A stretch of DNA of 64,000 nucleotides from an uncultured Clostridiaceae bacterium (GCA_947577025.1 CANPTO010000006.1:21619-85618), one strand, 5' to 3'. Counted from the first letter of the stretch, positions 10,180 through 19,853 are shown. Notes: generated from the letters alone by a model not told the origin. A program made the numbers and translations.

Positions 10180-10428
10180 TTATTTGTGTTCTTGTATGTA
10201 TTTAACAACATCTCCAACTGTAACTATTTTTTCTGCTTCGCTGTCTGGTATTTCTAAGTCAAATTCTTCTTCTAAGCTCATTATTAATTCTACTATATCT
10301 AAAGAATCTGCTGATAGGTCATCTACAAATGTTGCTTCCATTGCTATACTTTCTTCACTTGTGCCTAATTGTTCTACTATTATCTTTTTTAATTTTTCGT
10401 AAATTTCTTGTTCTGACATCTTTCTCAC
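10180..10428 (-). CDS. acpP: Acyl carrier protein
   Basis: 82-aa acidic helical protein with the phosphopantetheine site motif DSLD (in [15 protein letters not shown]); the serine is the attachment point for the 4'-phosphopantetheine arm. It carries the growing chain for FabD, FabF, FabG, FabZ and FabI encoded upstream. It is the last gene of the minus-strand fatty-acid block, 5 bases after fabI, with AGGAGGTG before the ATG. Confidence 0.95.
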   Translation of the reverse strand: MRKMSEQEIYEKLKKIIVEQLGTSEESIAMEATFVDDLSADSLDIVELIMSLEEEFDLEIPDSEAEKIVTVGDVVKYIQEHK

Positions 10429-10433
10429 CTCCT

Positions 10434-11207
10434 TTAAACTCCCATTATATTGTAGCCATTATCCGCATATATAACTTGACCTGTTATACTGTTTGACATA
10501 TTGCTTAGTAAAAATGTTGCTACATTTCCTACTTCTGTTGTTGTTACATTTTGGTGTAATGGTGCTTTTTCTTCTACTATTGTTATTATTTTTGAAAAGT
10601 CTTTTATTCCTTTTGCTGATAGTGTTTTTATTGGTCCTGCTGATATTGCATTTACTCTGTGCCCTTCTTTTCCTAGGTTTTGGGCTAAATATCTTACACT
10701 TGTTTCTAGTGCTGCTTTTGCTACTCCCATAACATTATAGCCATCTAGCACTTTGGTTGAACCATGATATGTTAAAGTTACTAAATGTGCATTTTCGTTT
10801 AACATTTCTAATTCTTTTGCTTTTCTTGCTACTAATACAAATGAGTAACTACTAACATCTACTGCGTGGCTATATCCTTCTTTACTTGTATATATGAAAT
10901 CATTATGCAAATCTTCTGTATTTGCGTGGGCTACTGCATGTACAATGCCATCTAGTTTTCCATTTTCTTCTTTTATTTTTTTGAAGGTTTCTTCTACTAT
11001 TTCATCTTCTGATGCCCCATTTAGAACATAGCATTTTCTTCCTTCAAATTCTTTTGTTAATTCTTCTATTTTTTCTTTATTTTCTTCGCCCATATATGTA
11101 AATATTAGTTTTGCTCCATTTTCATAGGCTGATTTTGCTATTCCATAGGATATACTCCATTTGTTTCTTATTCCTATTATTAAAATTTGTTTATCTTTAA
11201 GTAACAT
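10434..11207 (-). CDS. fabI: Enoyl-ACP reductase (FabI type)
   Basis: 257-aa short-chain dehydrogenase that performs the last, NAD(P)H-dependent reduction of each elongation cycle. It shows the FabI version of the nucleotide-binding start ([13 protein letters not shown]), the spaced catalytic tyrosine-lysine (Y-N-V-M-G-V-A-K) and the [13 protein letters not shown] substrate loop. No FabK homologue is seen in the window. It lies between accA and acpP in the same direction and is probably co-transcribed with them. Confidence 0.93.
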   Translation of the reverse strand: MLLKDKQILIIGIRNKWSISYGIAKSAYENGAKLIFTYMGEENKEKIEELTKEFEGRKCYVLNGASEDEIVEETFKKIKEENGKLDGIVHAVAHANTEDLHNDFIYTSKEGYSHAVDVSSYSFVLVARKAKELEMLNENAHLVTLTYHGSTKVLDGYNVMGVAKAALETSVRYLAQNLGKEGHRVNAISAGPIKTLSAKGIKDFSKIITIVEEKAPLHQNVTTTEVGNVATFLLSNMSNSITGQVIYADNGYNIMGV

Positions 11208-11354
11208 TTTTCTCCTCCTTATTCATTTACTAACTGACACTTTTTATGCTCATCACGTCGCTTGCTCTTTGTTTATAATTTTTATAGGCTTGAAGCACTT
11301 ATAAAATATATACAAAACAAGCAAGTGGCTACTCTGATTTAAAACTGTCAAGTA

Positions 11355-12169
11355 TTAAATTTGTTTAAATCCTTGTATTTTTCTAAATTTTTCGTATCTA
11401 TTTTCTACTATTTCGTCTTCATTTAATTGTTTTAATGCTTTTACCTCACTTGTTATTTCTTTTCTTATGTTTTTTGTGATTTTATCAAAGTCTTCTTCTG
11501 TAATTTCTAGTGGCTCTTTTATTATTTTGTCTATTACTTTTAAGTCATATAGGTCTTTTGCGGTTAGCTTCATTTTTTCGGCTGCTTCTTTATATTTGCT
11601 TGAGTCTTTCCACAATATACTACTATAGCCTTCTGGTGATAGTATTGAGTATACTGCGTTTTCCATCATTAATACTTTATTTGCTACTCCTATTGCTAAA
11701 GCTCCTCCACTTGAGCCTTCTCCTATTACTATTGCTATTATTGGAACTTTTAGTTTTGCCATTTCAAACATTGATTTTGCTATTGCTTCTCCGTTGCCCT
11801 CTTTCTTCTGCTTCTATTCCTGGGTATGCTCCTTTTGTGTCTATAAATGTTATTACTGGTCTTCCGAAACTTTTCTGCTTGTTTCATAAACCTTATACCT
11901 TTTCGGTAACTTTCTGGGTTTGGCATTCCAAAGTTTCTTTCTATGTTTTCTTTTGTGGTTCTTCCCTTTTGCTGGGCTATTATTGTATAGTTTTGTTTTC
12001 CTATTGTGGCTAATCCACATATTATTGCTTTATCATCTTTGAAGTTTCTGTCTCCATGTAATTCTATGAAGTTATCGAATATTTTTTCTATATATTCTAT
12101 TGATGTTTTTCTTTTGGGATTTCTTGCTATTTCTACTTTATCCCAAGCGGATAGGGCTTTTTCTTTCAT
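11355..12169 (-). CDS. accA: Acetyl-CoA carboxylase carboxyltransferase alpha subunit, two +1 frameshifts
   Basis: AccA works with AccD to move CO2 from carboxybiotin to acetyl-CoA. The protein is recovered only if one base is skipped at two sites. It reads in frame 1 to MKQAEKF, skips the C of an in-frame CGG (plus-strand 11866) and continues [20 protein letters not shown]. At a second CGG (11793) it again skips C and continues [12 protein letters not shown] and the normal C-terminus, giving about 270 aa. Both skips restore glycine GGA codons at positions conserved in AccA. Without them the chain ends soon after each site. The enzyme is normally essential, and the conserved sequence on both sides shows no decay, so I treat it as an expressed gene. 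Confidence 0.88.
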
Positions 12170-12268
12170 TTTTTCTCCTTTTCTTTACTTTTATGTTAAT
12201 TTATGTTATAATTTTACTTATAGAAACTGTTGTTTGAAAATTCAATTCCTTAATAGGAGGTATATTTT

Positions 12269-12586
12269 ATGATTAATTCAGTTAATAATAGTTTTAATTT
12301 GGTAACAGCTTTTAATTTATTTAAGTCTTATTCTCAGAAACGGCAACACGCTAAAGCTAATTTTATTGCCGAATTAATAGGTTGCCAGATATTTGTTGGT
12401 TCTAAAAGCATTGTTACTTATGAGGTAAGAGTAACTAAACGCTATCATAAAAGAACTGTAACTGCTGTATTGGATGATATGAATTACAAAATTGTTAGTT
12501 TTCATTATCAAAGTAATTATTCATTATCTGATAATCGGAAACATACTTACACTGCAATTACTTTTACACCTGCTGAGGGTTATTAA
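12269..12586 (+). CDS. Hypothetical protein, opposite strand inside the fatty-acid block
   Basis: 105 aa, family not recognised. TAGGAGGT sits well before the ATG. The protein is basic and beta-rich in its second half (EVRVTKRYHKRTVTAVLDD, FHYQSNYSL). It has no membrane segment. It is the only plus-strand gene between acpP and the acyl-CoA synthetase and separates accA from accD, which are normally adjacent. It contains two CGG codons that keep the frame open as arginine. It looks like an insertion into an older operon. Confidence 0.6.
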   Translation: MINSVNNSFNLVTAFNLFKSYSQKRQHAKANFIAELIGCQIFVGSKSIVTYEVRVTKRYHKRTVTAVLDDMNYKIVSFHYQSNYSLSDNRKHTYTAITFTPAEGY

Positions 12587-12653
12587 CCCTTGGCTTTTTT
12601 TATTTTAATATATATGCATGCAGGAAGTGGATTGTTTTATGTATTTTTGGGTT

Positions 12654-12753
12654 TCCGCATTGGGGACAGTTCCTAATCTAGCCAGATTATTTTTGTTTGT
12701 TACTTAAAGTACTTCTCTATCTTGTTTCCGATTACGAACCGTCCCCAAAGCTA
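12654..12753. repeat. GGGGACAGTTC palindromic repeat, copy 1
   Basis: About 100 bp beginning TTGGGGACAGTTCCTAATC and ending GAACCGTCCCCAA, so the 13-bp ends are inverted repeats with one mismatch. Three further copies lie at 16412-16513, 17856-17998 and 18779-18924. A diverged second half (AGGGACAG...CTGACCCCAA) follows up to about 12838. Confidence 0.85.
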
Positions 12754-12822
12754 CCCTCTCTTGTTTTTTCTGCACCCATTCAGGGACAGTCCTAAATAGC
12801 TACTTTTCTGCCCTCTTTTCGA

Positions 12823-13687
12823 TTACAAACTGACCCCAACGCTACTTGGTTTGTGCATTTTTATGAGTTGTGATATGGTATTTTTTAGGTCTTTTCTTTC
12901 TACTATTTTGTCGATGAATCCGTGTTCTAGTAGAAATTCTGCGGTTTGGAAACCTTGGGGTAGTTCTTCTCCTATTGTTTGCTTTATTACTCTTTGCCCG
13001 GCAAATCCTATCATTGCTCCTGGCTCTGCTAATATTATATCTCCTAAACTTGCAAATGAGGCTGTAACTCCTCCATAGGTTGGGTCTGTTAGTACTGATA
13101 TGTATAGTAGACCTGCTTTGTCTAGCTTTGTTAGTGCTGATGTTACTTTTGCCATTTGCATTAGTGATATTATTCCTTCTTGCATTCTTGCCCCTCCTGA
13201 TACTGAGAATATTATGAGTGGTAATTTTTCTTTTATTGCTTGTTCTATACTATATGTTAGTTTTTCCCCTACTACTGCTCCCATACTTCCCATTAAAAAT
13301 CCACTGTCCATTATACATATAACTGCTTTTTCTCCATTTATTTTTCCGCATTCCACAGCTTACTGCTTCATTTAGACCTGTTTTTTCTCTTAACGCTTTT
13401 AGCTTTTTTGGGTAGTCTTCTATATTTAATGGGTTTGTTGTTTCTATGTTTATATTAAATTTTTCGTATGTTCCTTTATCAACTATTAGTTCTAGCCTTC
13501 TATCTATATGCATTCTAAAGTAATGATTACAGTTTGGGCATATATTTAGGTTGTTTCTTACTATTTCCTTATATAATATTTCTTTACAGAAATCACATTT
13601 TACCCATTTTCCTACTGGAATATCAATGTTTGTTTTTTTGTTTATAACATTTTTTGTTTCTCTTTTTTTTATTTTATCAACAATCAT
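12823..13687 (-). CDS. accD: Acetyl-CoA carboxylase carboxyltransferase beta subunit, one +1 frameshift
   Basis: AccD partners AccA. The N-terminal zinc ribbon is present (CDFC...CPNC, about residues 32-55). Frame 1 runs through EAVSCGM, then an in-frame CGG (plus-strand G 13348) must lose its C to continue [17 protein letters not shown] and the carboxyltransferase core ([29 protein letters not shown]). The merged product of about 287 aa matches the family length. Without the skip the chain ends after 145 residues. It begins 4 bases after accC ends. Confidence 0.9.
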
Positions 13688-13690
13688 AGT

Positions 13691-15040
13691 CTATTCATCC
13701 TTTTTTAATATTTGTTTTTCTATAAATGATGTATCAAAACTTCCTCTTATGAAGTCTGGGTTTCTTATTATTTCAAATAGGAAGTCTCTATTTGTTTCTA
13801 TTCCATCTACTACTAGTTCTTCAAGTGCTCTTTTCATTTTACTTATTGCTTCATTTCTACTTGTTCCATGTGTTATTATTTTTGCAATCATCGAGTCATA
13901 GTTTGGTGGTATTACATAGCCACTATATATTGCTGTGTCTATCCTTACTCCATTTCCTCCTGGAAGGTTTATTTCTCCTATTTTTCCTGGGCTTGGCATA
14001 AAGTTTTTAGCTGGATTTTCGGCATTTATTCTACATTCTATTACGTGTCCTCTAAATTCAATTTCTTTTTGCTTATATTTTAGTTTTTCTCCTGCTGCTA
14101 TTCTTATTTGTTCTTTTACTAGGTCTATTCCTGTCCTTTCTTCTGTTATTGGGTGTTCTACTTGTATTCTTGTATTCATTTCCATGAAGTAGAAGTCTTT
14201 GTTAATGTCTACTAAAAATTCTACTGTTCCAAGGCTTGTGTAGCCTGCTGCTTTTGCAGCTTTTATTGCAGCTTGCCCCATTTTGTTTCTTAATTTTTCA
14301 TCTACTACACTTGATGGTGTTTCTTCTATTATTTTTTGATGATTTCTTTGTATTGTACAGTCTCTTTCTCCTAAATGTACAACATTTCCATATTCATCTG
14401 CCATTATTTGAATTTCTACGTGCCTTGGGTTTCTTATGTACTTTTCTATGTATATTTCATCATCATTAAAAGAGTTTTTGGCTTCTTGCTTTACTATGTT
14501 GTAACTCATTTCCATTTCTTTTTCGTTATTTACAACTCTAATACCTTTTCCGCCTCCACCTGCTGATGCTTTTAGCATAACTGGGTAACCTATTTTTTCG
14601 GCAATTTTTAGTGCTTCTTTTAAGCCTGTAATGCTTCCTTCTGAGCCTGGTATTACTGGTACATCTTCTTTTTTCATTAGTTCTTTACTGTTTGATTTAT
14701 TTCCTAATAGGTTTATGACCCTAGATGTTGGTCCAATAAATTTTATATTTGATTCTTCACAGATTTTTGCAAAGTTTGCATTTTCTGATAAGAAACCAAA
14801 GCCTGGGTGAATACTGTCTGCTTTTGTTATTCTTGCGGCTTCTATTATGTTTTTTATGTTTAAGTAACTTTGCTTTGGGTTTGCTGGCCCTATGCATATT
14901 GCTTCATCTGCTAGCTTTGTATGTAGAGCATTTTTGTCTATTTCGGAATATACTGCTACTGTTTTTATGTTCATTTCTTTACATGCTCTTATAATACGAA
15001 CTGCAATTTCTCCACGATTTGCAATTAGAATTTTGTTCAA
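13691..15040 (-). CDS. accC: Biotin carboxylase
   Basis: 449-aa ATP-grasp enzyme that carboxylates the biotin on AccB using bicarbonate and ATP. Clear features are the N-terminal KILIANRGEIAVRII, the glycine-rich GGGGKGI loop, the FMEMNTRIQVEHP metal/biotin site and the C-terminal domain. Full length and unbroken. AccC is upstream of accD with 3 bases between, and downstream of fabZ. Confidence 0.96.
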   Translation of the reverse strand: MNKILIANRGEIAVRIIRACKEMNIKTVAVYSEIDKNALHTKLADEAICIGPANPKQSYLNIKNIIEAARITKADSIHPGFGFLSENANFAKICEESNIKFIGPTSRVINLLGNKSNSKELMKKEDVPVIPGSEGSITGLKEALKIAEKIGYPVMLKASAGGGGKGIRVVNNEKEMEMSYNIVKQEAKNSFNDDEIYIEKYIRNPRHVEIQIMADEYGNVVHLGERDCTIQRNHQKIIEETPSSVVDEKLRNKMGQAAIKAAKAAGYTSLGTVEFLVDINKDFYFMEMNTRIQVEHPITEERTGIDLVKEQIRIAAGEKLKYKQKEIEFRGHVIECRINAENPAKNFMPSPGKIGEINLPGGNGVRIDTAIYSGYVIPPNYDSMIAKIITHGTSRNEAISKMKRALEELVVDGIETNRDFLFEIIRNPDFIRGSFDTSFIEKQILKKDE

Positions 15041-15135
15041 TTTTTTTCACTTCCTTTTATCAATTATTTTAGTTTACTTTTTGAGTAGTAAAAATTAATT
15101 TCAAATGTAGGGGGCGTGGAAAATCCACTTTTGTT

Positions 15136-15561
15136 CTATCCGATAACAGCAAATGTAAATTCTCCTTTAGCTGCTAGTTTTCCATCTACTGTTGCTATTC
15201 CTTCTCCTATTCCTATTGGACCTTTTCTTTTTATTATTTTTACTTCTAGTTTTAGGGTATCTCCTGGAACTACTTGTTTTTTGAATTTCATTTTATCTAT
15301 TCCACCAAATAGTGCATTTTTTCCTTTGTTTTCTTCCATTCCTAAAATACTAACTGCTCCTGTTTGTGCCAAGCTTTCTGCTATTAATACTCCTGGCATT
15401 ATTGGGTTTCCTGGGAAGTGACCTTTGAAATACCATTCTTCTTCTTTTACGTATTTATATGCTATACAGCTTTCCCCTGGTATGCATTCTTCCACTTCGT
15501 CTATCATTAGGAATGGTTCTCTTTGGGGAATTATTTGTTTTATTTGTTCTTTATTTAACAT
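15136..15561 (-). CDS. fabZ: 3-hydroxyacyl-ACP dehydratase
   Basis: 141-aa hot-dog-fold dehydratase for the third step of elongation. The central helix motif HFPGNPIMPGVLIAESLAQ carries the catalytic histidine and glutamate. Length and start (MLNKEQIKQIIPQREPFLMID) are typical. It lies between accB and accC, a common Clostridia order. Confidence 0.95.
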   Translation of the reverse strand: MLNKEQIKQIIPQREPFLMIDEVEECIPGESCIAYKYVKEEEWYFKGHFPGNPIMPGVLIAESLAQTGAVSILGMEENKGKNALFGGIDKMKFKKQVVPGDTLKLEVKIIKRKGPIGIGEGIATVDGKLAAKGEFTFAVIG

Positions 15562-15589
15562 TTTTTGTTTCCTTTCTTTAATGGAGGTT

Positions 15590-15740
15590 GGAAGTTGGAA
15601 ATTTACTATTTCAGCCTTTATCTCTACACTAGCGCGAAGTAAGTAATATATTTTATTTTTGTAATGAAGTCTTAGGCAGCCCGCAGATCGCGGTCTTGGA
15701 GGGCGAAATGGAGAAAATAAAATATATTACTTGCTGGGAG
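15590..15740. repeat. Long inverted repeat between fabZ and accB
   Basis: Arms AAGTAAGTAATATATTTTAT (15637-15658) and ATAAAATATATTACTTGCT (15717-15735) enclose about 55 bases of GC-richer sequence with CCCGCAGATCGCGG. The left flank has GGAGGTTGGAAGTTGG, as at 58.2 and 58.8 kb. It could be a miniature mobile element or a structured leader of fabZ. No ORF was found in 15562-15915. Confidence 0.65.
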
Positions 15741-15915
15741 CGGACTTTAATAGTGTTACTGTAAATTGTATTAAATACTCTCCATTATCTTTTTTATATT
15801 TTATTGTTTACTTTCTGTTAACTTTATGATATAATATCATCAACTTTAATAGCTAAGTGCTATTTTAAACTTGTTTTCAGTTGTGTAATACAGCAGGAAG
15901 TAGCTTATCGTACTT

Positions 15916-16359
15916 TTATTTTATTTTAAATAATTCTGTACCATATTCTACTGTTTCTCCGTCTTTTACTAATATTTCTACTATTTCTCCTGCATATTCT
16001 GATTCTATTTCATTCATTAGCTTCATTGCTTCTATTATACATAGTGTTTCCCCTTTTTTTACGCTTTGACCTACTTCTACATATGGCTTTTCTGTTGGTG
16101 ATGGTTTTAGGTAGAATGTTCCTACCATTGGTGATTTTACTATTTTATAGTTCTCGTCTGTTTCGGTTGTTGGTTGTGTCTCTACTGTTTGTTGTTTCTT
16201 TTCTAGTATTTCAGTTGGTTGTTCTTTTATTATTTCTTTAACAATTTGATTGTTCTTTTTTACGCTTATTTTTATTCCATCTGGAAATTCTAGGTTTACT
16301 TCGTCTACTTTTGATTCGCCTATGTCGGTTATTAGTTTTTTTATTTCGTTGTAGTCCAT
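15916..16359 (-). CDS. accB: Biotin carboxyl carrier protein
   Basis: 147 aa. An N-terminal dimer region and an acidic/Gln-Thr linker (about residues 45-70) precede the biotinyl domain with the EAMKLMNEI biotin-lysine motif. It carries CO2 from AccC to AccA/AccD. It sits downstream of fabF with one repeat element in the gap and upstream of fabZ. Confidence 0.95.
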   Translation of the reverse strand: MDYNEIKKLITDIGESKVDEVNLEFPDGIKISVKKNNQIVKEIIKEQPTEILEKKQQTVETQPTTETDENYKIVKSPMVGTFYLKPSPTEKPYVEVGQSVKKGETLCIIEAMKLMNEIESEYAGEIVEILVKDGETVEYGTELFKIK

Positions 16360-16411
16360 TTTTGTTTTTTCCTTTCTTTTTTGGTTTGTGGTTTGGGGTT
16401 TGTGGTTTGGA

Positions 16412-16513
16412 TTTCCGCTTTGGGGACAGTTCCTAATCTAGCCAGATTATTATGTCTTTTTTGCTTGTGGTTCTTCTCTATCTTGTTTCCGATTACGAAC
16501 CGTCCCCAAAGCT
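16412..16513. repeat. GGGGACAGTTC palindromic repeat, copy 2
   Basis: Lies in the fabF-accB gap. Ends are TTGGGGACAGTTC and GAACCGTCCCCAA. It is preceded by GGTTTGTGGTTTGG, a flank shared with copy 4. Confidence 0.85.
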
Positions 16514-16535
16514 AGTCCTCCAAGCTACTGTCTGC

Positions 16536-17774
16536 CTATTGTTCGTATTTTTTGAATATTATTGTGCTGTTGTGACCGCCAAAGCCTAGGGAGTTTGACA
16601 TTGCGGTTTTTATTTCTTGGTTTTGTGGTTCATTTGGTACTATGTCTAGGTCGCATTCTTCGTCTTTTTCTTTGTAGTTTATTGTTGGGGGTATTAGTTT
16701 TTCTTGTATTGCTTTTATGCTTATTACTGCTTCTACTCCTCCAGCTGCTCCTAGTAAGTGGCCTACGTTTCCTTTGGTTGAACTTACTTTTACGGTTTTA
16801 CTTGCTTCTCCTAGTGCTTTTTTTATTGCTTTTGTTTCTATACTATCGTTTAGATGTGTTGAGGTTCCATGTGCATTTATGTAGTCTATTTCTTCTGGTT
16901 TTAGTTTGGCGTCTTCCATTGCTCTTGTCATTGCTTTTGCTCCGCCTTCTCCTTCTGGACATGGTGAGGTTATGTGGTATGCGTCTGTACTAGAGCCAAA
17001 TCCTACTAGTTCTGCATATATTTTGGCATTTCTTTTTTTGGCGTGTTCTAGTTCTTCTAATACTAATATTCCTGCGCCTTCTCCCATTACAAATCCATTT
17101 CTTTCTTTGTCAAATGGTATGCTCGCTCTGTTTTTGTCAGTTGCATTTGATAGTGCTTTCATGTTTTCAAATCCTGCTATTCCTACTTCACATATTGAGG
17201 CTTCTGCTCCTCCTGCTATTATTACGTCTTCTGCTCCTAATTTTATTGTTTTGTATGCTTCTCCTATTGCTTGTGTTGATGAACTGCATGCTGTTACTAT
17301 TGCCATTGATTCTCCTTTGAAGCCAAATTCTATTGCTATATTTCCTGCTGGCATATTTGCTATTGACATTGGTATGAACATTGGTGATACTCTGTTGTTG
17401 CCTTTTAGTGTGTTTATTTCACATTGGTCTTGTATTGTTTTTAGCCCGCCTATTCCTGAGCTTACATATGTTCCTACTCTTTCAAAGTCTGTGTTTTCAG
17501 TATTTATTTTGCTATCTTTTACTGCTTCTCTTGCTGCTATTATTGCAAATTGTGAAGATTTATCTAATCTTTTGGCTTGTTTTGGTTCAAAATAGTTTAG
17601 TGGATTATATTCTTTTACTTCTGCTGCTAATTTTGTTTTAAAATTAGTTGTGTCGAATAATGAAATATTGTCTATTCCACATTTTTTGTTTTTTATTCCT
17701 TTCCAAGTTTCTTGGGTGTCTTTTCCTATTGGAGTTATTGCTCCAAGTCCTGTTATTACTACTCTTCTTTCCAT
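16536..17774 (-). CDS. fabF: Beta-ketoacyl-ACP synthase II
   Basis: 412-aa condensing enzyme with the C-H-H triad: active-site cysteine in TACSSSTQ, histidines in NAHGTST and GNVGHLLGAAGG. Starts MERRVVITGLGAITPIGKD, typical of FabF. Elongates acyl-ACP with malonyl-ACP. No in-frame CGG. Flanked on both sides by copies of the GGGGACAGTTC repeat. Confidence 0.96.
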   Translation of the reverse strand: MERRVVITGLGAITPIGKDTQETWKGIKNKKCGIDNISLFDTTNFKTKLAAEVKEYNPLNYFEPKQAKRLDKSSQFAIIAAREAVKDSKINTENTDFERVGTYVSSGIGGLKTIQDQCEINTLKGNNRVSPMFIPMSIANMPAGNIAIEFGFKGESMAIVTACSSSTQAIGEAYKTIKLGAEDVIIAGGAEASICEVGIAGFENMKALSNATDKNRASIPFDKERNGFVMGEGAGILVLEELEHAKKRNAKIYAELVGFGSSTDAYHITSPCPEGEGGAKAMTRAMEDAKLKPEEIDYINAHGTSTHLNDSIETKAIKKALGEASKTVKVSSTKGNVGHLLGAAGGVEAVISIKAIQEKLIPPTINYKEKDEECDLDIVPNEPQNQEIKTAMSNSLGFGGHNSTIIFKKYEQ

Positions 17775-17855
17775 TTGTTTTTCCTCCTGTTCTATTTTGT
17801 TTATTGGTTTTCGCTATTTAAAGCTGTTCATAATCTAGCTGGATTGACTTCTGTT

Positions 17856-17998
17856 TTCCGCATTGGGGACAGTTCCTAATCTAGCCAGATTATTTTTGTT
17901 TGTTACTTAAAGTGCTTCTCTATCTTGTTTCCGATTACGAACCGTCCCCAAAGCTACTCTTCTGCCTTGTTTCCGATTACGAAGCGTCCCCAAGGCTA
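17856..17998. repeat. GGGGACAGTTC palindromic repeat, copy 3 with extra right end
   Basis: Lies in the fabG-fabF gap. After a complete copy ending GAACCGTCCCCAA, the right end is repeated once more (TTTCCGATTACGAAGCGTCCCCAA), as also happens in copy 4. Confidence 0.85.
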
Positions 17999-18006
17999 TT
18001 TTGTTT

Positions 18007-18741
18007 TTACATTAACATTCCACCATCTACATGAATAACTTGCCCCGTTATGTATGAGCTTTCTTCTGAGGCTAGAAATTTTACTACGTTTGCTACGTCT
18101 TGTGCCTGACCCATTCTTTTTAGTGGTATTGTTTTTGCTATTTCTTCTTTTATTTCTTCTTTTAACACATCTGTCATTGCTGTTTCTATGAAGCCTGGTG
18201 CTATGCTATTTACTAGTATGTTTCTTGAGCCTACTTCTTTTGCTAGACTTTTTGTGAAGCCTATTATTCCTGCTTTTGAGGCTGCATAGTTTGCTTGCCC
18301 TGCGTTTCCGCTTATTCCTACTACTGATGATATGTTTATAATTCTTCCAGTGCGGTTTTTCATCATGTATGGGATGATGTTTTTTGTCATGTTATATGTT
18401 CCTACTAAGTTTACATTTATTACGTCTTCAAAGTCTTCTTTTTTCATTCTCATTAGTAGCGTGTCTTTTGTGATTCCTGCATTGTTTACTAGTACATCTA
18501 TTTTTCCATATTCTTCTATTATTTGTTTTGCTATTTTTTCGCAGTCTTCATAGTTTGATACATCTCCTTGAAGGCTTAAACATTTTGCTCCTGTTTGTTC
18601 TATTTCTTGTTTTGTGTTTTTTAGTTCTTCGTTTTCTTTTCTGTAATTTATGGCTATATCATAGCCTGCTTGTGCAAGTGTTATTGCTATTTGTCTGCCT
18701 ATTCCTCGGGTTGCTCCTGTTATTAATGCGGTTTTTTTCAT
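18007..18741 (-). CDS. fabG: 3-oxoacyl-ACP reductase
   Basis: 244-aa NADPH-dependent short-chain reductase for the second step of elongation. Features are GATRGIGR cofactor loop, NNAG, catalytic serine in NISSVVG, and YAASKAG with tyrosine and lysine. Full length, starting MKKTALITGATRG. Confidence 0.96.
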   Translation of the reverse strand: MKKTALITGATRGIGRQIAITLAQAGYDIAINYRKENEELKNTKQEIEQTGAKCLSLQGDVSNYEDCEKIAKQIIEEYGKIDVLVNNAGITKDTLLMRMKKEDFEDVINVNLVGTYNMTKNIIPYMMKNRTGRIINISSVVGISGNAGQANYAASKAGIIGFTKSLAKEVGSRNILVNSIAPGFIETAMTDVLKEEIKEEIAKTIPLKRMGQAQDVANVVKFLASEESSYITGQVIHVDGGMLM

Positions 18742-18778
18742 TTTTTTGGTTTCCTTTCTTTTTTGGTTTGTGGTTTGG

Positions 18779-18924
18779 GTTTCCGCGTTGGGGACAGTTC
18801 CTAATCTAGCCAGATTATTTCGTTTTTTTGGCTTGTGGTTCTTCTCTATCTTGTTTCCGATTACGAACCGTCCCCAATGCTACTCTTCTGCCTTGTTTCC
18901 GATTACGAACTGTCCCCAATGCTA
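18779..18924. repeat. GGGGACAGTTC palindromic repeat, copy 4, overlapping fabD
   Basis: This copy lies at the 3' end of fabD. Its two right ends (GATTACGAACCGTCCCCAA and GATTACGAACTGTCCCCAA) are read in frame on the minus strand and give the twice-repeated peptide VALGTVRNRKQ at the FabD C-terminus. Confidence 0.85.
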
Positions 18925-19853
18925 CTTCTCTTATTGCTTTTTCTAAGGTTTCTGTGTTGTTTATGTTTATTATGTTTGTGTTGTTTGGTGTGGGCATTCT
19001 TTTTAGAAAGCCTGATAGGGTTTTTCCTGGACCTATTTCTATGAATGTGTCTATTCCGCTTTGCAAGCATTGTTTGTAGTACTTTGTCAAACCTTACTGG
19101 GCTTGTTATGTGTTTTGCTAGTATGGTTTTGATGTTGTCTGTTTCTTCGTATGGTTTTCCGTCTATATTTTTTATTACTTTTGTATTTGTTTTTGTGTTT
19201 ATTGTTACTTTTTCTAATTCTTTCTTTAGTGCCTCTGAACATTTTGATAGTTTTTCGGTGTGAAATGGTCCTGCTGTATTTAGTAGCATTACTTTTTTTG
19301 CTCCCATTTCTTGTGCTATTTCTTCCGCTTCTTTTACTGCTTCTTCTTCGCCTGATATTACTGTTTGACCTATTGTATTGTAGTTTGCAGGTACTACGAA
19401 ACCACTTTGTACTTTACTACATACTTCTTCTACTTCTTTATTTCCTAACCCTATAATTGCTGCCATTTTCCAGTTTCCTTCTGGGGTTAAATTGTGCATT
19501 ATTTCGCCTCTTTTTTGTACAAGCTTTACTCCTTCTTTAAATGATATTGCTTTTGCTTCTATTAATGCTGTGTATTCTCCTAGGCTTAAGCCTGCTGACA
19601 TTTGTGGTGTTATTCCATTTTTATGTAGTATTTCTAGTATTGCTAGACTTTGTGTTAGTATTGCTAGTTGTGTGTTTTGGGTTTCGTTTAGCTTTTCTTC
19701 TGGTCCTTCAAATGATATTTGTTTTATATTAATTCCTGTTATTTTTGAAACTTCGTCATATATTTTTCTTACTTCTTCATAAGCCTCGTATAAGTCTTTC
19801 CCCATCCCTACTTTTTGGCTTCCTTGACCTGGAAACAAAAATCCTATTTTCAT
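18815..19853 (-). CDS. fabD: Malonyl-CoA:ACP transacylase, one +1 frameshift, repeat-derived tail
   Basis: FabD loads malonate on ACP. The N-terminal part has FLFPGQGSQ, the GLSLGEY nucleophile elbow and the GPFHTEKL histidine. After VRFDKVLQTMLAK an in-frame CGG (plus-strand G 19058) must lose its C to continue GIDTFIEIGPGKTLSGFLKRM, the conserved FabD C-terminus. The frame then runs into repeat copy 4, adding VALGTVRNRKQ twice plus a lysine-rich tail, to 18815. If the CGG in that tail is also skipped, the protein would stop at 18880 at about 323 aa, closer to the usual 310-317. Confidence 0.87.
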
